Assembly: GCA_036365515.1 (NCBI GenBank) | Contig: CM070877.1 | Span: forward strand, 84,790,522-84,854,521 | Length of the DNA: 64,000 nucleotides | Source of the DNA: Torymus aiolomorphi | Lineage: Eukaryota; Arthropoda; Insecta; Hymenoptera; Torymidae | Direction: 5' to 3' | Part shown: positions 19,454 through 29,600 of the stretch, piece by piece | Numbering within the stretch: the stretch's first letter is position 1 | How the letters are laid out: the number at the start of each line of letters is the position of its first letter | The notes under the pieces: model-generated | What the model was told of the DNA's origin: nothing | What the model saw: only the letters and a program-made list of their open reading frames with translations | Databases searched by the model: none | Translations under genes and position numbers: made by a program

Positions 19454-21717
19454 GCTCTGACGGATTGGATGGCGCGCTGCTCTTCCAATCGGCAGCTCCT
19501 GGCCTCCTCCAGTTCGTCCAGGCGTCGACGTGTCCCAACTCCTCCCTCTTGGAGGCCACCCTATGCCACCAGTGGTCGACGTCGGCATCGGCATCTGGGT
19601 GGACGGAGATATATCGGTCTAATGCCACGAACGCCTGGGTTCTGATCTGGCTGGCGGTGGCGTCCAGGGCTCGCGCCTGCAGGAGGAGGTTCACCACCTC
19701 ATCCCAGGTAGCTTCTGCATCGCAAGGTCGACTAGTCGAGGCCTCTCCTCGACTGTCGTTTAGTGATGGAGCGTCTTGCTCCGGCGCGGTCGTGCGGCTA
19801 TCACACGCGGCCACGCCCTCTTCGCCCTTCGGAATCTCTACTAGAGGAGGGGCGGGAGCGATCTCGACTACGCGCCCCACTTCCCGTTTTCCGTACAGTT
19901 CGGGCAGAACCGGGCAATATACCTGGGGCGACCGCATGAGTAGCAACTCAGTGACGGTCTAGGCTCCTTCGGAGGATTACCTCCGGGGCGTGCGGGTGGC
20001 GCAGAGCAATTCTACGAGCTTGGCGCCTTTTCCTCAAATTTGGTCTCGGAGGACTTCTTTGCCCCGCCCCTGCCCGGTGGCTAGTAACTACGTCCTCTAC
20101 GCGGCCCAGCCGGCGTAGTCTTCCCGGAGCGCTCTCCTCCGGGGCTTCCAAACTCAGAAAGGCTTTGCTTTAGTACACGCCGAAGCATTTGTTCCAAGTC
20201 TTCGTACTTGGCGCCTTTCTCCCCGACCGCGGCCACTTTGCTGTTTTTAGCATCTGACTTGGGCCTTTTCTGCATGTCGGTGATTGCGGAAGACTTGTAC
20301 GCTATCTCCGGCAGTAAAGCTGCTGCTGGCAGTGGCGGCGATCGAAAGGTCTTCGCATTTTCAAGCGTCTGCTCCGCGATAACTGCCAGCTCCAGCAGCT
20401 CCTCCACCGTGTTGAAGTCTGTTCTACGGACTATCGCTTGCAGCTGTAGTTCCGGGCTAGGAGGCGGCGATATTTTGCGGAGAATCACGATGAGGCACGT
20501 GATATAGTCCCTCACGGCCTCATCTGCCCCTTGCATGCGGTTATTGGCATCTGCCACTAACTGCAGCTGGTATCTTTTGGTTGTCCCATACCAGCGTCTA
20601 GCTACGATCAAGAACTCTTGCCACATGGTCCACCTTCCCTTCTCGTTTCGGTACCACGTGACTGCTGTATCCGTAAACAGCTCGGATTGCGACGATACCA
20701 CCTCCTCCTCCGTGAGGTTTGCCAGGACTCGGCAGTCCTTCAGCCTTGCCAGGAACACATCGATACTCTGGCTCTTCGCGCCAGAGAATCGTATTTACTA
20801 TTTCCTCACTGTTTAGTCTGTCTCTCGAGTGAAGTACGCTCGACCTCGAGAAGTTCCCCGTTCCTGGCATGCTGTAGTTCAGCCAGCTCGAACCTCTCGC
20901 CGAACTTCGGCGGGCATCCCCTGCCCAGGGTGCATTTACCCCTCGTAGACCAGCCTGACCATCTGGTCGAGCTGGCGGTGATGCCGGTGTACGGTGGATG
21001 GTGTAAGTGTCTGCGAACTGCACATTGTGTCCTGGCCTGCCGTCTGCAATGTGCGTGCTGGAAGCGGCGTGTCGCTGTTGGTCCAACACCAAGATCTCCA
21101 GCGACTTGACCTTTGCCATTAGCTCTGCCAATAGCCCGCCGACTTCCAGCGGGACGCAGATTTCAGAGCCATCCATGGTCCGGAGGCGTATCATCCCTCC
21201 TGTTTGCTCCGGCTGTTCGTCGCTATCCTGATTTAATCCACGGTTGCTCCGCCTATCGTCTGCTGTGTGTCGGTGGTCTGGCTCCGTCGAGTTGTTTCCT
21301 GCTCGCTACCGAATGTCATTATCTTCGTTGTTCTCCGCGTTGGCTGTGGCATTTGGGTGGGGTACGTGCTGGGTACTGGACGCGGCCTCTGCCGTCGTCC
21401 TATGCAGTATATCCAATATTTGCTCACTCTTAAGGACACAGCCAGTGGATGTATGTCCTAACTGGATGCTTCCATGAAGAGGCCACCGTCCTCTAAGAGA
21501 ATTCTGTGTAAGAGGTTTTCTCTTAACGCCTTACGCCGAGCGATTACATCGCCTGGCCCCTCAGGCTCATCAAACTCCTCAAGTGCATACATACCTAGCA
21601 CCCACTGGCTCAGCCTGTGCAATTTCTTGAACAGGACGTCCTGTCGCTTCAGTTATAATTTGCACAGGTAGCTGTCAACACCCACTCCTCCACAGCTTCC
21701 TGGATGTTGTAAGACAT
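19454..21717 (-). pseudogene. Gag of the LTR retroelement, frame broken
   Basis: The likely start is ATG 21717 (MSYNIQEAVEEWVL), followed after a frameshift by a charged helical region. A variable linker follows, then MDGSEICVPLEVGGLLAELM and a capsid-like region: GAKSQSIDVFLARLKD, ELFTDTAVTWYRNEK, WQEFLIVARRWYG, AVRDYITCLIVILRK. A basic region and a CCHC-type zinc knuckle come next (CYSCGRPRYIARFC near 19945-19905), in which Tyr occupies the His position. A coiled-coil-like segment (LDELEEARSCRLEEQRA) runs to the insertion point. In-frame stops at 20081 and near 20012, frameshifts near 20780 and 19520 and the altered knuckle indicate decay. Gag assembles the particle that packages element RNA. 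Confidence 0.75.
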
Positions 21718-22800
21718 TATTGCGCTCGATAGTGTGTGTGCAAGGGAGTGTTATGCTCAATACTCCTACAATTTATGGCGCGTATGCACTGCCAGTGGTA
21801 TCCTTCCCAAAGTACCTACTGGATTACCACTGGCTAACTAAGTAACGGATTTACAGCTGTTGGCTTCCGATCCGCCCGCTTTGTTTGTAAAAAAAATTTG
21901 CACGCTCTAAATCGCTGTTCCGTGCCTGGAGGTTTCATTTTCAATCCAAATCTTGGCTTTTTATTTCGCCGTTGACGGAATTAGCACGGTAAAAAAAAAA
22001 TAACAAATAACAAAAAACAAAAAAAAAAATTTTAAAACTCAATTTCTTACCGTTTCGCGCACGTGGACGGAAGATTAGCGCACGTGCAAATGGGCTCGTT
22101 TCATGCGCAAACGAATTCGCGATGTTAACATTTAAATTTGAAATTTTTATGTGTTGCGCATGTGTAATCCAAGAGTTAACGTTGGCGAAAACTCACCCCC
22201 GCATGCGCAAACGAATCCGCGATAGCAAAATTTCAAATTGAAATTTTTATATGTGGCGCATGCGCAGTTCGAAAATTATCATGCGCGCAAATCTCACCCA
22301 CGCATGCGCAAATGAATCCGCGATAGTGAAATTTTTATTTTGACTTTGTGAAGGCTAGGCGTACATAACCTCAAACTTACCGTGTGCGCAAACAATCATG
22401 TGACGCGAGCAAACGATTCGTGGAGCTAATTCCGTTTTTGTAATTGCAACAAATTGCAAGTTATAGCGCTATAAAACCGCGAAATTGTTATTAACTAATG
22501 GGCATCCCATTGCTTATCTCGGCGTGAACGTGAAAAAAACCTAAGTAATTACGCAAAATAATTTATATCATAAGTAATTGTTATAGATAAAAAAAATAAG
22601 TTAATAATAATCTATTTGTTATTAACAATTGCTCGGCCTTTACAAGCAATTATGCAATCTAAACCGTGCAACAGCAGTTTTCACTTGCACACACTGTACA
22701 ATTATAAATAATTCCTATGCAACGCAACGCGAGTCTCGACCTATTAATATACGCTTGATTATTCGCGAAAGTAACCTACTCCTACTCTAAATGTGTCTTT
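21718..22800 (-). other. 5' leader of the LTR retroelement
   Basis: It lies between the PBS-like site and gag. No coding region was recognised. It contains the ~100-bp tandem repeat at 22102-22400 and A/T-rich stretches. Confidence 0.5.
22102..22400. repeat. Three ~100-bp tandem repeats in the retroelement leader
   Basis: CATGCGCAAACGAAT(T/C)CGCG or a close variant occurs at 22102, 22202 and 22303. Each is followed by an AATT(G/T)GAAATTTTTAT-like block, and the first two also by a GCGCATG(C/T)G motif. Leader repeats in retroelements can carry enhancers or packaging signals; that role is inference. Confidence 0.6.
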
Positions 22801-22802
22801 CC

Positions 22803-22820
22803 AGCACGTAATGGGCGCCA
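22803..22820 (-). promoter_or_regulatory. Putative primer-binding site
   Basis: Two bases inside the right LTR the minus strand reads TGGCGCCCATTACGTGCT. It begins with the TGG that pairs with a tRNA 3' CCA, at the spacing usual for LTR retroelements. The primer tRNA cannot be named without comparison. Confidence 0.6.
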
Positions 22821-22822
22821 GT

Positions 22823-23275
22823 TGTTACGGGATTCGATTAAAGAGAGGGTAATAATACCTTTCGAGGGTTCGCGGGGTAATATACGGGCGTACTATACGC
22901 CCGAGCGACTCGCCGTTGTCGAATCCCCCTGGGCCGGAGTGAACGCAGCCGCACGGGCCAGGAGCGGGCGCGCCCGGCTTGCACTGTAGGAGGCCTAAGC
23001 CACCTCCTAGTTGAGTCGGCGGCGCACGCCCTTGCTGCTGCCAACTTCGGCGCACGAACTTCCGGCTGCAGACTAACTCTACCTACTGCAGCCGGTGTTC
23101 CCATACAACGCCGCGCAGATTAAACCTGGGCGACTATACTTACGTTCCCCATTGCCGATGTCCTCTAGAAGGCTAAGCCTCGACTAGCTGCAGCTGTTGT
23201 AATAATGGTAGATGGCGGCATTCGAGAAGGGAATCGGTTACTCGCAAATGACTGACAAGGAAACGGATGGAGGTG
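22823..23275 (-). repeat. 5' LTR, lacking its U3 side
   Basis: It matches 10741-11180. Similarity stops at an AAACGGATG stretch near 23275, after which a different repeat starts. The ~320 bp present between 11181 and 11500 of the 3' LTR is missing, so the promoter-bearing end was probably lost. Confidence 0.7.
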
Positions 23276-23580
23276 TCCGCATCTGATTTTCCTGAATTTT
23301 TAATATGTTGTAGAGGACCGAAAAATAAGAGACACGTATTTTTTTTATCGGCCCAATCCGATATTAAAGGGGTGAAAACCGCCCTTAAAGATTACCGCCG
23401 AAAACGGTTTTTTCTTAATATCTTTAGTTCTAATTAATGTTTTGAAATGAAACAAATCGGAAAATTCTTCTCTTTGAATGACAAAACTAGCAAGTATAAT
23501 TTGGTCCCCGGGGGTGGCAACCCTTACTTTATATATCAGAAAAATCTTATTTTTTAAACTATTTTTATATATAATATTTC
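23276..23580. repeat. Dispersed repeat R2, related to R1 ends
   Basis: AAAAATAAGAGACACGTATT and TTTATCGGCC resemble the reversed R1 terminus. The following AAAGGGGTGAAAACCGCC, TTCTCTTTGAATGACAAA and GGCAACCCTTA segments recur at about 50800-51080. Confidence 0.5.
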
Positions 23581-24238
23581 CAATAATAGTTCATTATATT
23601 CTTAGGGACGAAAGTCGATCATTCGTCCCGGCGGAGCGATTGCCCCCCGAGGCGAAGCCTATCTGCTCAAAAATTCGAGGCCAATTCATATAAATACTAA
23701 TCGAAAACGTGCAAGGCATGTAGAATTCATCTGCTTCGTAGCCGTTGCCATGTTTTTACTTCCCTCCCTACAGGCTTGCCTGTTCGAGTAGCGCGTTGAG
23801 TGTGGCAGCATTGTCGCTGCAAAAGTAGGCGCAGAAAAAATTTCATATTCGAATATGATATTTGGTCATTCAAAATGCGTATGTGTTGGCAACGAGCGAA
23901 GGGGTTTTAGTATCCGCTAACATTTACGACCCGAGCGAAGTGAGGGTTGTTGGTTAGAGGATGCAGAAAAGCCCAGAGCGAAAAATAAAACAATATTGAG
24001 TTCTTGAAAAATGTTATTCTTTATTAAAAAAAAATTTATTCATATTTTATAACAAAATTTATTTGCAGCTTAGTAATAATTATTTAGTGATTTTATTATT
24101 TATTATTAATCTATTAATAAATTATTTATTATTAATCTTATTTATTTGTTATTTTCTTTGGAATCATCAGTTCTTTGATAGTAATAGTTATAATTATTAG
24201 TAATATTGCCATTAATAGTACAGTTTTCAAATAGTACA
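23581..24238. other. Unassigned spacer 3' of the Crypton
   Basis: It contains a GC-richer patch (CGTCCCGGCGGAGCGATT to GGCGAAGCC) and a GAGCGAAG-rich stretch near 23890-23940. No coding region was recognised. AT-rich DNA with TTATTATTAATC-type repetition at 24060-24160 precedes the Crypton stop. Confidence 0.4.
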
Positions 24239-25575
24239 TTAGAATCTTTTTAAAAATGGTTGCACATTATTATTATTTATAGTGGCTGAAGAACTAGTGC
24301 TTTCTTGGATCTTCATTTTCTTCTTTGGTCCCGTAAAAGAAACATTGACTGGTGGTTTTTCAGTGAAGCGTTTACGAGGGATGTTACTTATACTTCTATT
24401 TGTCTGCAATGGTAATTGCTTTCCGTTCGCAGTGAAGAAATGCACTGATGGATCCAGTTCAACAATTTCTTGGTCATCGGATTGATCCATAGAGTCACTT
24501 AGATGTAATTTAGTAACTTCAGCAATTTGGTTTTCATGGTTATTTAAGAAATATTCTTTGTTCGTTGATAGCGAAGCATCAGTTGTGTTGTTTTTGCTTG
24601 TCGATGGTACAGCGAGCAAAGTATCAGTGTTATTAGAGTTATTTTCATTTATAATACCTTGAAAAATCAAATCTTTGGTCCTCGTAGAGTCAGCTACATA
24701 CCCAGCAGCTACTGCGTCTGAATTCCAGCCTCCCAATTGCTTGATCATTATGATTAGCACCTGAGTTAGACAATAATGTGGCTGAGATTCTGCGATAGCA
24801 ATGACCTGTATATCTTGATCAATCCTCTAATCCCAGAAAAGAAGCAATCATTGAAGGTGTTGAGCCAATCTTATTTTTCCCCATGACTTGTCAACTACAT
24901 TTGCCATTCATATACTGAATAAAAAATCTATCTCTAAAATTATCTAAAGACCTTAAGGAGATATACTTCTTAACCTGTGAATAAAATAATGGTCCGATGA
25001 CAAAGCTTCTATCAATATAAGTCTTTGTGTCTTGCACCGATACAATGAATTTATCATTTTTATCTTCAACATGAGTGTATTTCATGTTAATAAACTCAAT
25101 ACATCTCCACGTGCCACAGATGTCAAAAATGAGTAAAATCTGAAAAATTTATAAGAATTAAGAAGAATTTGTTTGAAGGTAAAAAAAGAAACAGAGAAAG
25201 ATATATGTATGTATACGTATCCATAAATACATTTGGGCTTAAGTAGATATAATCATCTGCATTTTTCATAAATTGCATGATTTGATCCCAACATAATGCG
25301 AGTGATTTTTTTGCCTTAGGACCTTTGGAATTATTTTTGAGAATGGCTTTCAAGTTGAGATATCTGTTAATATCAATATTATGCTTCATGTTGAGCATTT
25401 TTTTTAGCATTGACCAAACACGCCATGGAGTATTTGGACCTACTTTTTTTTGCAAATCCTTGAAATAACAAATGAAGATACTTTCTTCTAAAGAATTTGC
25501 CTTGTTGTCATTCTTCCATTTCATGAATGTTTCATAAACAAAGTTGTAGCGATTAACAGATTTCGTAGGGATTAT
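24239..25575 (-). pseudogene. Crypton tyrosine recombinase, main part
   Basis: Cryptons move with a tyrosine recombinase. From 25575 the frame reads IIPTKSVNRYNFVYETFMKW, then WRVWSMLKKMLNMKHNIDIN, the N-terminal DNA-binding part of insect Cryptons. A 91-bp GT-AG intron (25140-25230) can be removed in frame, joining YLSPN to ILLIFDICGTWRCIEF, where Arg fits the first catalytic position. Next come DTKTYIDRSFVIGPLFYSQV and DRFFIQYMNGKC, then GHCYRRISATLL with the catalytic His and Arg. After a frameshift near 24760 comes QLGGWNSDAVAAGYVADS with the nucleophilic Tyr. A stop after NGKCS (near 24889) and another in LGLED-stop show decay. The C-terminal ~120 residues are low-complexity. Its first 32 codons lie at 50247-50342. 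Confidence 0.85.
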
Positions 25576-25576
25576 T

Positions 25577-25700
25577 TTGCTTCCTCAAAGAGGAAGCTTT
25601 GTAAGGGTGAAAAAAATTTTGAAAAAAAAAGTCTTCAAAAAGATGTTTTATGGTGGTATATGTGTATATTATTTGATTTTGATGATTTTTCGTTTCGTGG

Positions 25701-25783
<83 letters not shown>

Positions 25784-25818
25784 TGTGTGTGTGTGTCTGT
25801 GTGTGTGTGTGCGTGTGT

Positions 25819-25868
<50 letters not shown>

Positions 25869-26040
25869 TTAAACTCTTAATATCTCCGAAACTAATCAAC
25901 CGATTCTCGTCCGGTAAAGCTTATTCCCTTCGTCTTGCGGCAAAAGGAAAGTACCCTGATGGATTTGGGATTTTATTGATTTTCTTTTGTTTTATAACCA
26001 AAAAACAATTTTGAATTTTTAGTTTTTTTGATTTTTTCGT
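25577..26040 (+). repeat. Left-end module A: hairpin, linker, (TG)n and conserved block
   Basis: It shares the same order with 47911-48290: GCTTCCTCA(A/T)AGAGGAAGC, TTTGTAA(A)GG(T)GAAAAAAATT, GATGTTTTA, (TG)n, then TATCT(C/T)CGAAAC(T/G)AATCAACCGAT and GGTAAAGCTTATTC. The block then passes into the first satellite monomers. Confidence 0.75.
25702..25866 (+). repeat. (TG)n microsatellite, ~165 bp
   Basis: It is TG repeats with a few TC, GC and TA interruptions in the second half. Its frames produce spurious Val-Cys and Thr-His repeats. Confidence 0.95.
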
Positions 26041-26620
26041 ATCTTATTGTAATTATTACATAAAATAATAAACTTCTCTTAAAAGGTATTCAAATTACCT
26101 ACATTTTCTTTTTTTAAAATTTAAAATATCTTCACTCTGTCATTTGTTATTAAGGAAAACATTTTTATATTTCAAAAATTAATATCTCAAAAAATATTAT
26201 ATTTATCGATTTGAAATTTTAACCAGTTATTGTAGTAATTGAAGGCTATACTTGGCTAAAATTTCAAGAGATTATCTTCATTTGTTCCTCAGAAAAAAAA
26301 TTATTTTCCAAAGAACAATTTTGAATTTTTAGTTTTTCCGATTTTTTCATATCTTATGGCCATCATTGAATAATATAATAAACTTTTCTTGAAAGGTATT
26401 TAAATTACCTATATTTTCCTTTTTTTAAATTTAAAATATCTTCAATCTGTTATTTGTTATTAATGAAAACGTTTTTACATTTAAAAAATTAATATCTCAA
26501 AAAATAATTTATTTATCGACTTGAAATTTTAACTAGTTATTGCACCAATTGGAGGCTATATGTGGTTAAAATTTAAAGAGATTATCTTCATTTGTTTTTT
26601 AGAAAAAAATTATTTTTGAA
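26041..26620 (+). repeat. Class B satellite monomers at the array start
   Basis: Two monomers of about 300 bp contain TTTTT(C)GATTTTTTC(G/A)TATCTTA, AACTT(C/T)TCTT(A/G)AAAGGTATT and TCACTCTGT or TCAATCTGTTATTTGTTATTAA. They end in the half shared with class A: TTATCGA(C/T)TTGAAATTTTAAC, GGCTATA and AGAGATTATCTTCATTTGTT. Confidence 0.7.
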
Positions 26621-29600
26621 AAAATTTGCGTTTTCGTTGTCGCACGATAACAAGAGCAAAAATTATCCAATCGTCCTGAAATTTGGCACAGATGTAGCTT
26701 TTATATATCTGCTCATCGAGTTCGTTGCCCAAAAAAATTCGTCCACTACGAAAAAAGATATTTGAGATTAAAAATTTTTTGTTTAAATTTTTGAATTGCA
26801 TTTTTTCGGAGAATACTTGATTTATCGACTTAAAACATTAACCACTTATTAAGCTTATAGAAAACCACATTTGGTTAAAATTTAAAGAGATTATCTTCAT
26901 TTGTTTTTTAGAAAAAAATTATTTTTGACAAAATTTGCGTTTTTGTTGTCGCACGATACAAGAGCAAAAATTATCCAATCGTCCTGAAATTTGGCACAGA
27001 TGTAGCTTTTATATATCTGCTGAACGAGTTCGTTGCCCAAAAAAATCGGTCCATTACGAAAAAAGATATTTGAGATTAAAAATTATTTGTTTAAATTTTT
27101 GAATCGCATTTTTTCGGAGAATACTTGATTTATCGACTTAAAACTTTAACCACTTATTAAGCTTATAGAAAACCACATTTGGTTAAAATTTAAAGAGATT
27201 ATCTTCATTTGTTTTTTAGAAAAAAATTATTTTTGACAAAATTTGCGTTTTTGTTGTCGCACGATACAAGAGCAAAAATTATCCAATCGTCCTGAAATTT
27301 GGCACAGATGTAGCTTTTATATATCTGCTCATCGAGTTCGTTGCCCAAAAAAATCGGTCCACTACGAAAAAAGATATTTGAGATTAAAAATTTTTTGTTT
27401 AAATTTTTGAATTGCATTTTTTCGGAGAATACTTGATTTATCGACTTAAAACTTTAACCACTTATTAAGCTTATAGAAAACCACATTTGGTTAAAATTTA
27501 AAGAGATAATCTTCATTTGTTTTTTAGAAAAAAATTATTTTTGAAACAATTTGCGTTTTCGTTGTCGCACGATAACAAGAGCAAAAATTATCCAATCGTC
27601 CTGAAATTTGGCACAGATGTAGCTTTTATATATCTGCTAATCGAGTTCATTGCCCAAAAAAATCGGTCCATTACGAAAAAAGATATTTGAGATTAAATAT
27701 TTTTTGTTTAAATTTTTGAATTGCATTTTTTCAGAGAATACTTGATTTATTGACTTAAAACTTTAACCACTTATTAAGATTATAGAAGACTATATTTCGT
27801 TAAAATTTCAAGAGGTTATCTTCATTTGTTTTTTTGAAAAAAATTATTTTTGAAAAAATTTGCGTTTTTGTTGTCGCACGATAACAAGAGCAACAATTAT
27901 CCAATCGTCCTGAAATTCGGCACAGATGTAGCTTTTATATATCTGCTGATCGAGTTCATTGCCCAAAAAAATCGGTCCACTACAAAAAAGATATTTGAGA
28001 TTAAAAATTTTTTGTTTAAATTTTTGAATTGCATTTTTTCGGAGAATACTTGATTTATCGACTTAAAACTTTAACCACTTATTAAGCTTATAGAAAACCA
28101 CATTTGGTTAAAATTTAAAGAGATTATCTTCATTTGTTTTTTAGAAAAAAATTATTTTTGAAAAAATTTGCGTTTTCGTTGTCGCACGATAACAAGAGCA
28201 AAAATTATCCAATCGTCCTGAAATTTGGCACAGATGTAGCTTTTATATATCTGCTCATCGAGTTCGTTGCCCAAAAAAATTCGTCCACTACGAAAAAAGA
28301 TATTTGAGATTAAAAATTATTTGTTTAAATTTTTGAATCGCATTTTTTCGGAGAATACTTGATTTATCGACTTAAAACTTTAACCACTTATTAAGCTTAT
28401 AGAAAACCACATTTGGTTAAAATTTAAAGAGATTATCTTCATTTGTTTTTTAGAAAAAAATTATTTTTGACAAAATTTGCGTTTTTGTTGTCGCACGATA
28501 CAAGAGCAAAAATTATCCAATCGTCCTGAAATTTGGCACAGATGTAGCTTTTATATATCTGCTCATCGAGTTCGTTGCCCAAAAAAATCGGTCCACTACG
28601 AAAAAAGATATTTGAGATTAAAAATTTTTTGTTTAAATTTTTGAATTGCATTTTTTCGGAGAATACTTGATTTATCGACTTAAAACTTTAACCACTTATT
28701 AAGCTTATAGAAAACCACATTTGGTTAAAATTTAAAGAGATAATCTTCATTTGTTTTTTAGAAAAAAATTATTTTTGAAACAATTTGCGTTTTCGTTGTC
28801 GCACGATAACAAGAGCAAAAATTATCCAATCGTCCTGAAATTTGGCACAGATGTAGCTTTTATATATCTGCTAATCGAGTTCATTGCCCAAAAAAATCGG
28901 TCCATTACGAAAAAAGATATTTGAGATTAAATATTTTTTGTTTAAATTTTTGAATTGCATTTTTTCAGAGAATACTTGATTTATTGACTTAAAACTTTAA
29001 CCACTTATTAAGATTATAGAAGACTATATTTCGTTAAAATTTCAAGAGGTTATCTTCATTTGTTTTTTGAAAAAAATTATTTTTGAAAAAATTTGCGTTT
29101 TGTTGTCGCACGATAACAAGAGCAACAATTATCCAATCGTCCTGAAATTCGGCACAGATGTAGCTTTTATATATCTGCTGATCGAGTTCATTGCCCAAAA
29201 AATCGGTCCACTACAAAAAAGATATTTGAGATTAAAAATTTTTTGTTTAAATTTTTGAATTGCATTTTTTCGGAGAATACTTGATTTATCGACTTAAAAC
29301 TTTAACCACTTATTAAGCTTATAGAAAACCACATTTGGTTAAAATTTAAAGAGATTATCTTCATTTGTTTTTTAGAAAAAAATTATTTTTGAAAAAATTT
29401 GCGTTTTCGTTGTCGCACGATAACAAGAGCAAAAATTATCCAATCGTCCTGAAATTTGGCACAGATGTAGCTTTTATATATCTGCTCATCGAGTTCGTTG
29501 CCCAAAAAAATTCGTCCACTACGAAAAAAGATATTTGAGATTAAAAATTTTTTGTTTAAATTTTTGAATTGCATTTTTTCGGAGAATACTTGATTTATCG

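Larger units (their letters stand above)
10741..23275 (-). mobile_element. Gag-only LTR retroelement, minus strand, interrupted by a DNA transposon
   Basis: Related GC-rich repeats at 10741 and 22823 have ends TGTAACGGGG and TGTTACGGGA; read on the minus strand they finish in CA. A primer-binding-site-like TGGCGCCCA lies 2 nt inside the right repeat. Gag lies at 19454-21717 with its tail at 11583-11807, and a polypurine tract adjoins the left repeat. Without the 7.65-kb insertion the element is about 4.9 kb. No protease, reverse transcriptase, RNase H or integrase segment is visible between gag and the polypurine tract, so it appears non-autonomous. Gypsy- or Pao-like affinity cannot be decided from gag alone. 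Confidence 0.8.

Noticed and set aside
19437..19946. A separate 169-codon gene on the minus strand
   Set aside because: It overlaps the gag C-terminal region in a shifted frame and starts inside the zinc-knuckle coding region; it is best read as frameshifted gag.
25577..26014. Val-Cys and Thr-His repeat proteins across 25577-26014 and 47921-48254
   Set aside because: They are translations of the (TG)n microsatellites.
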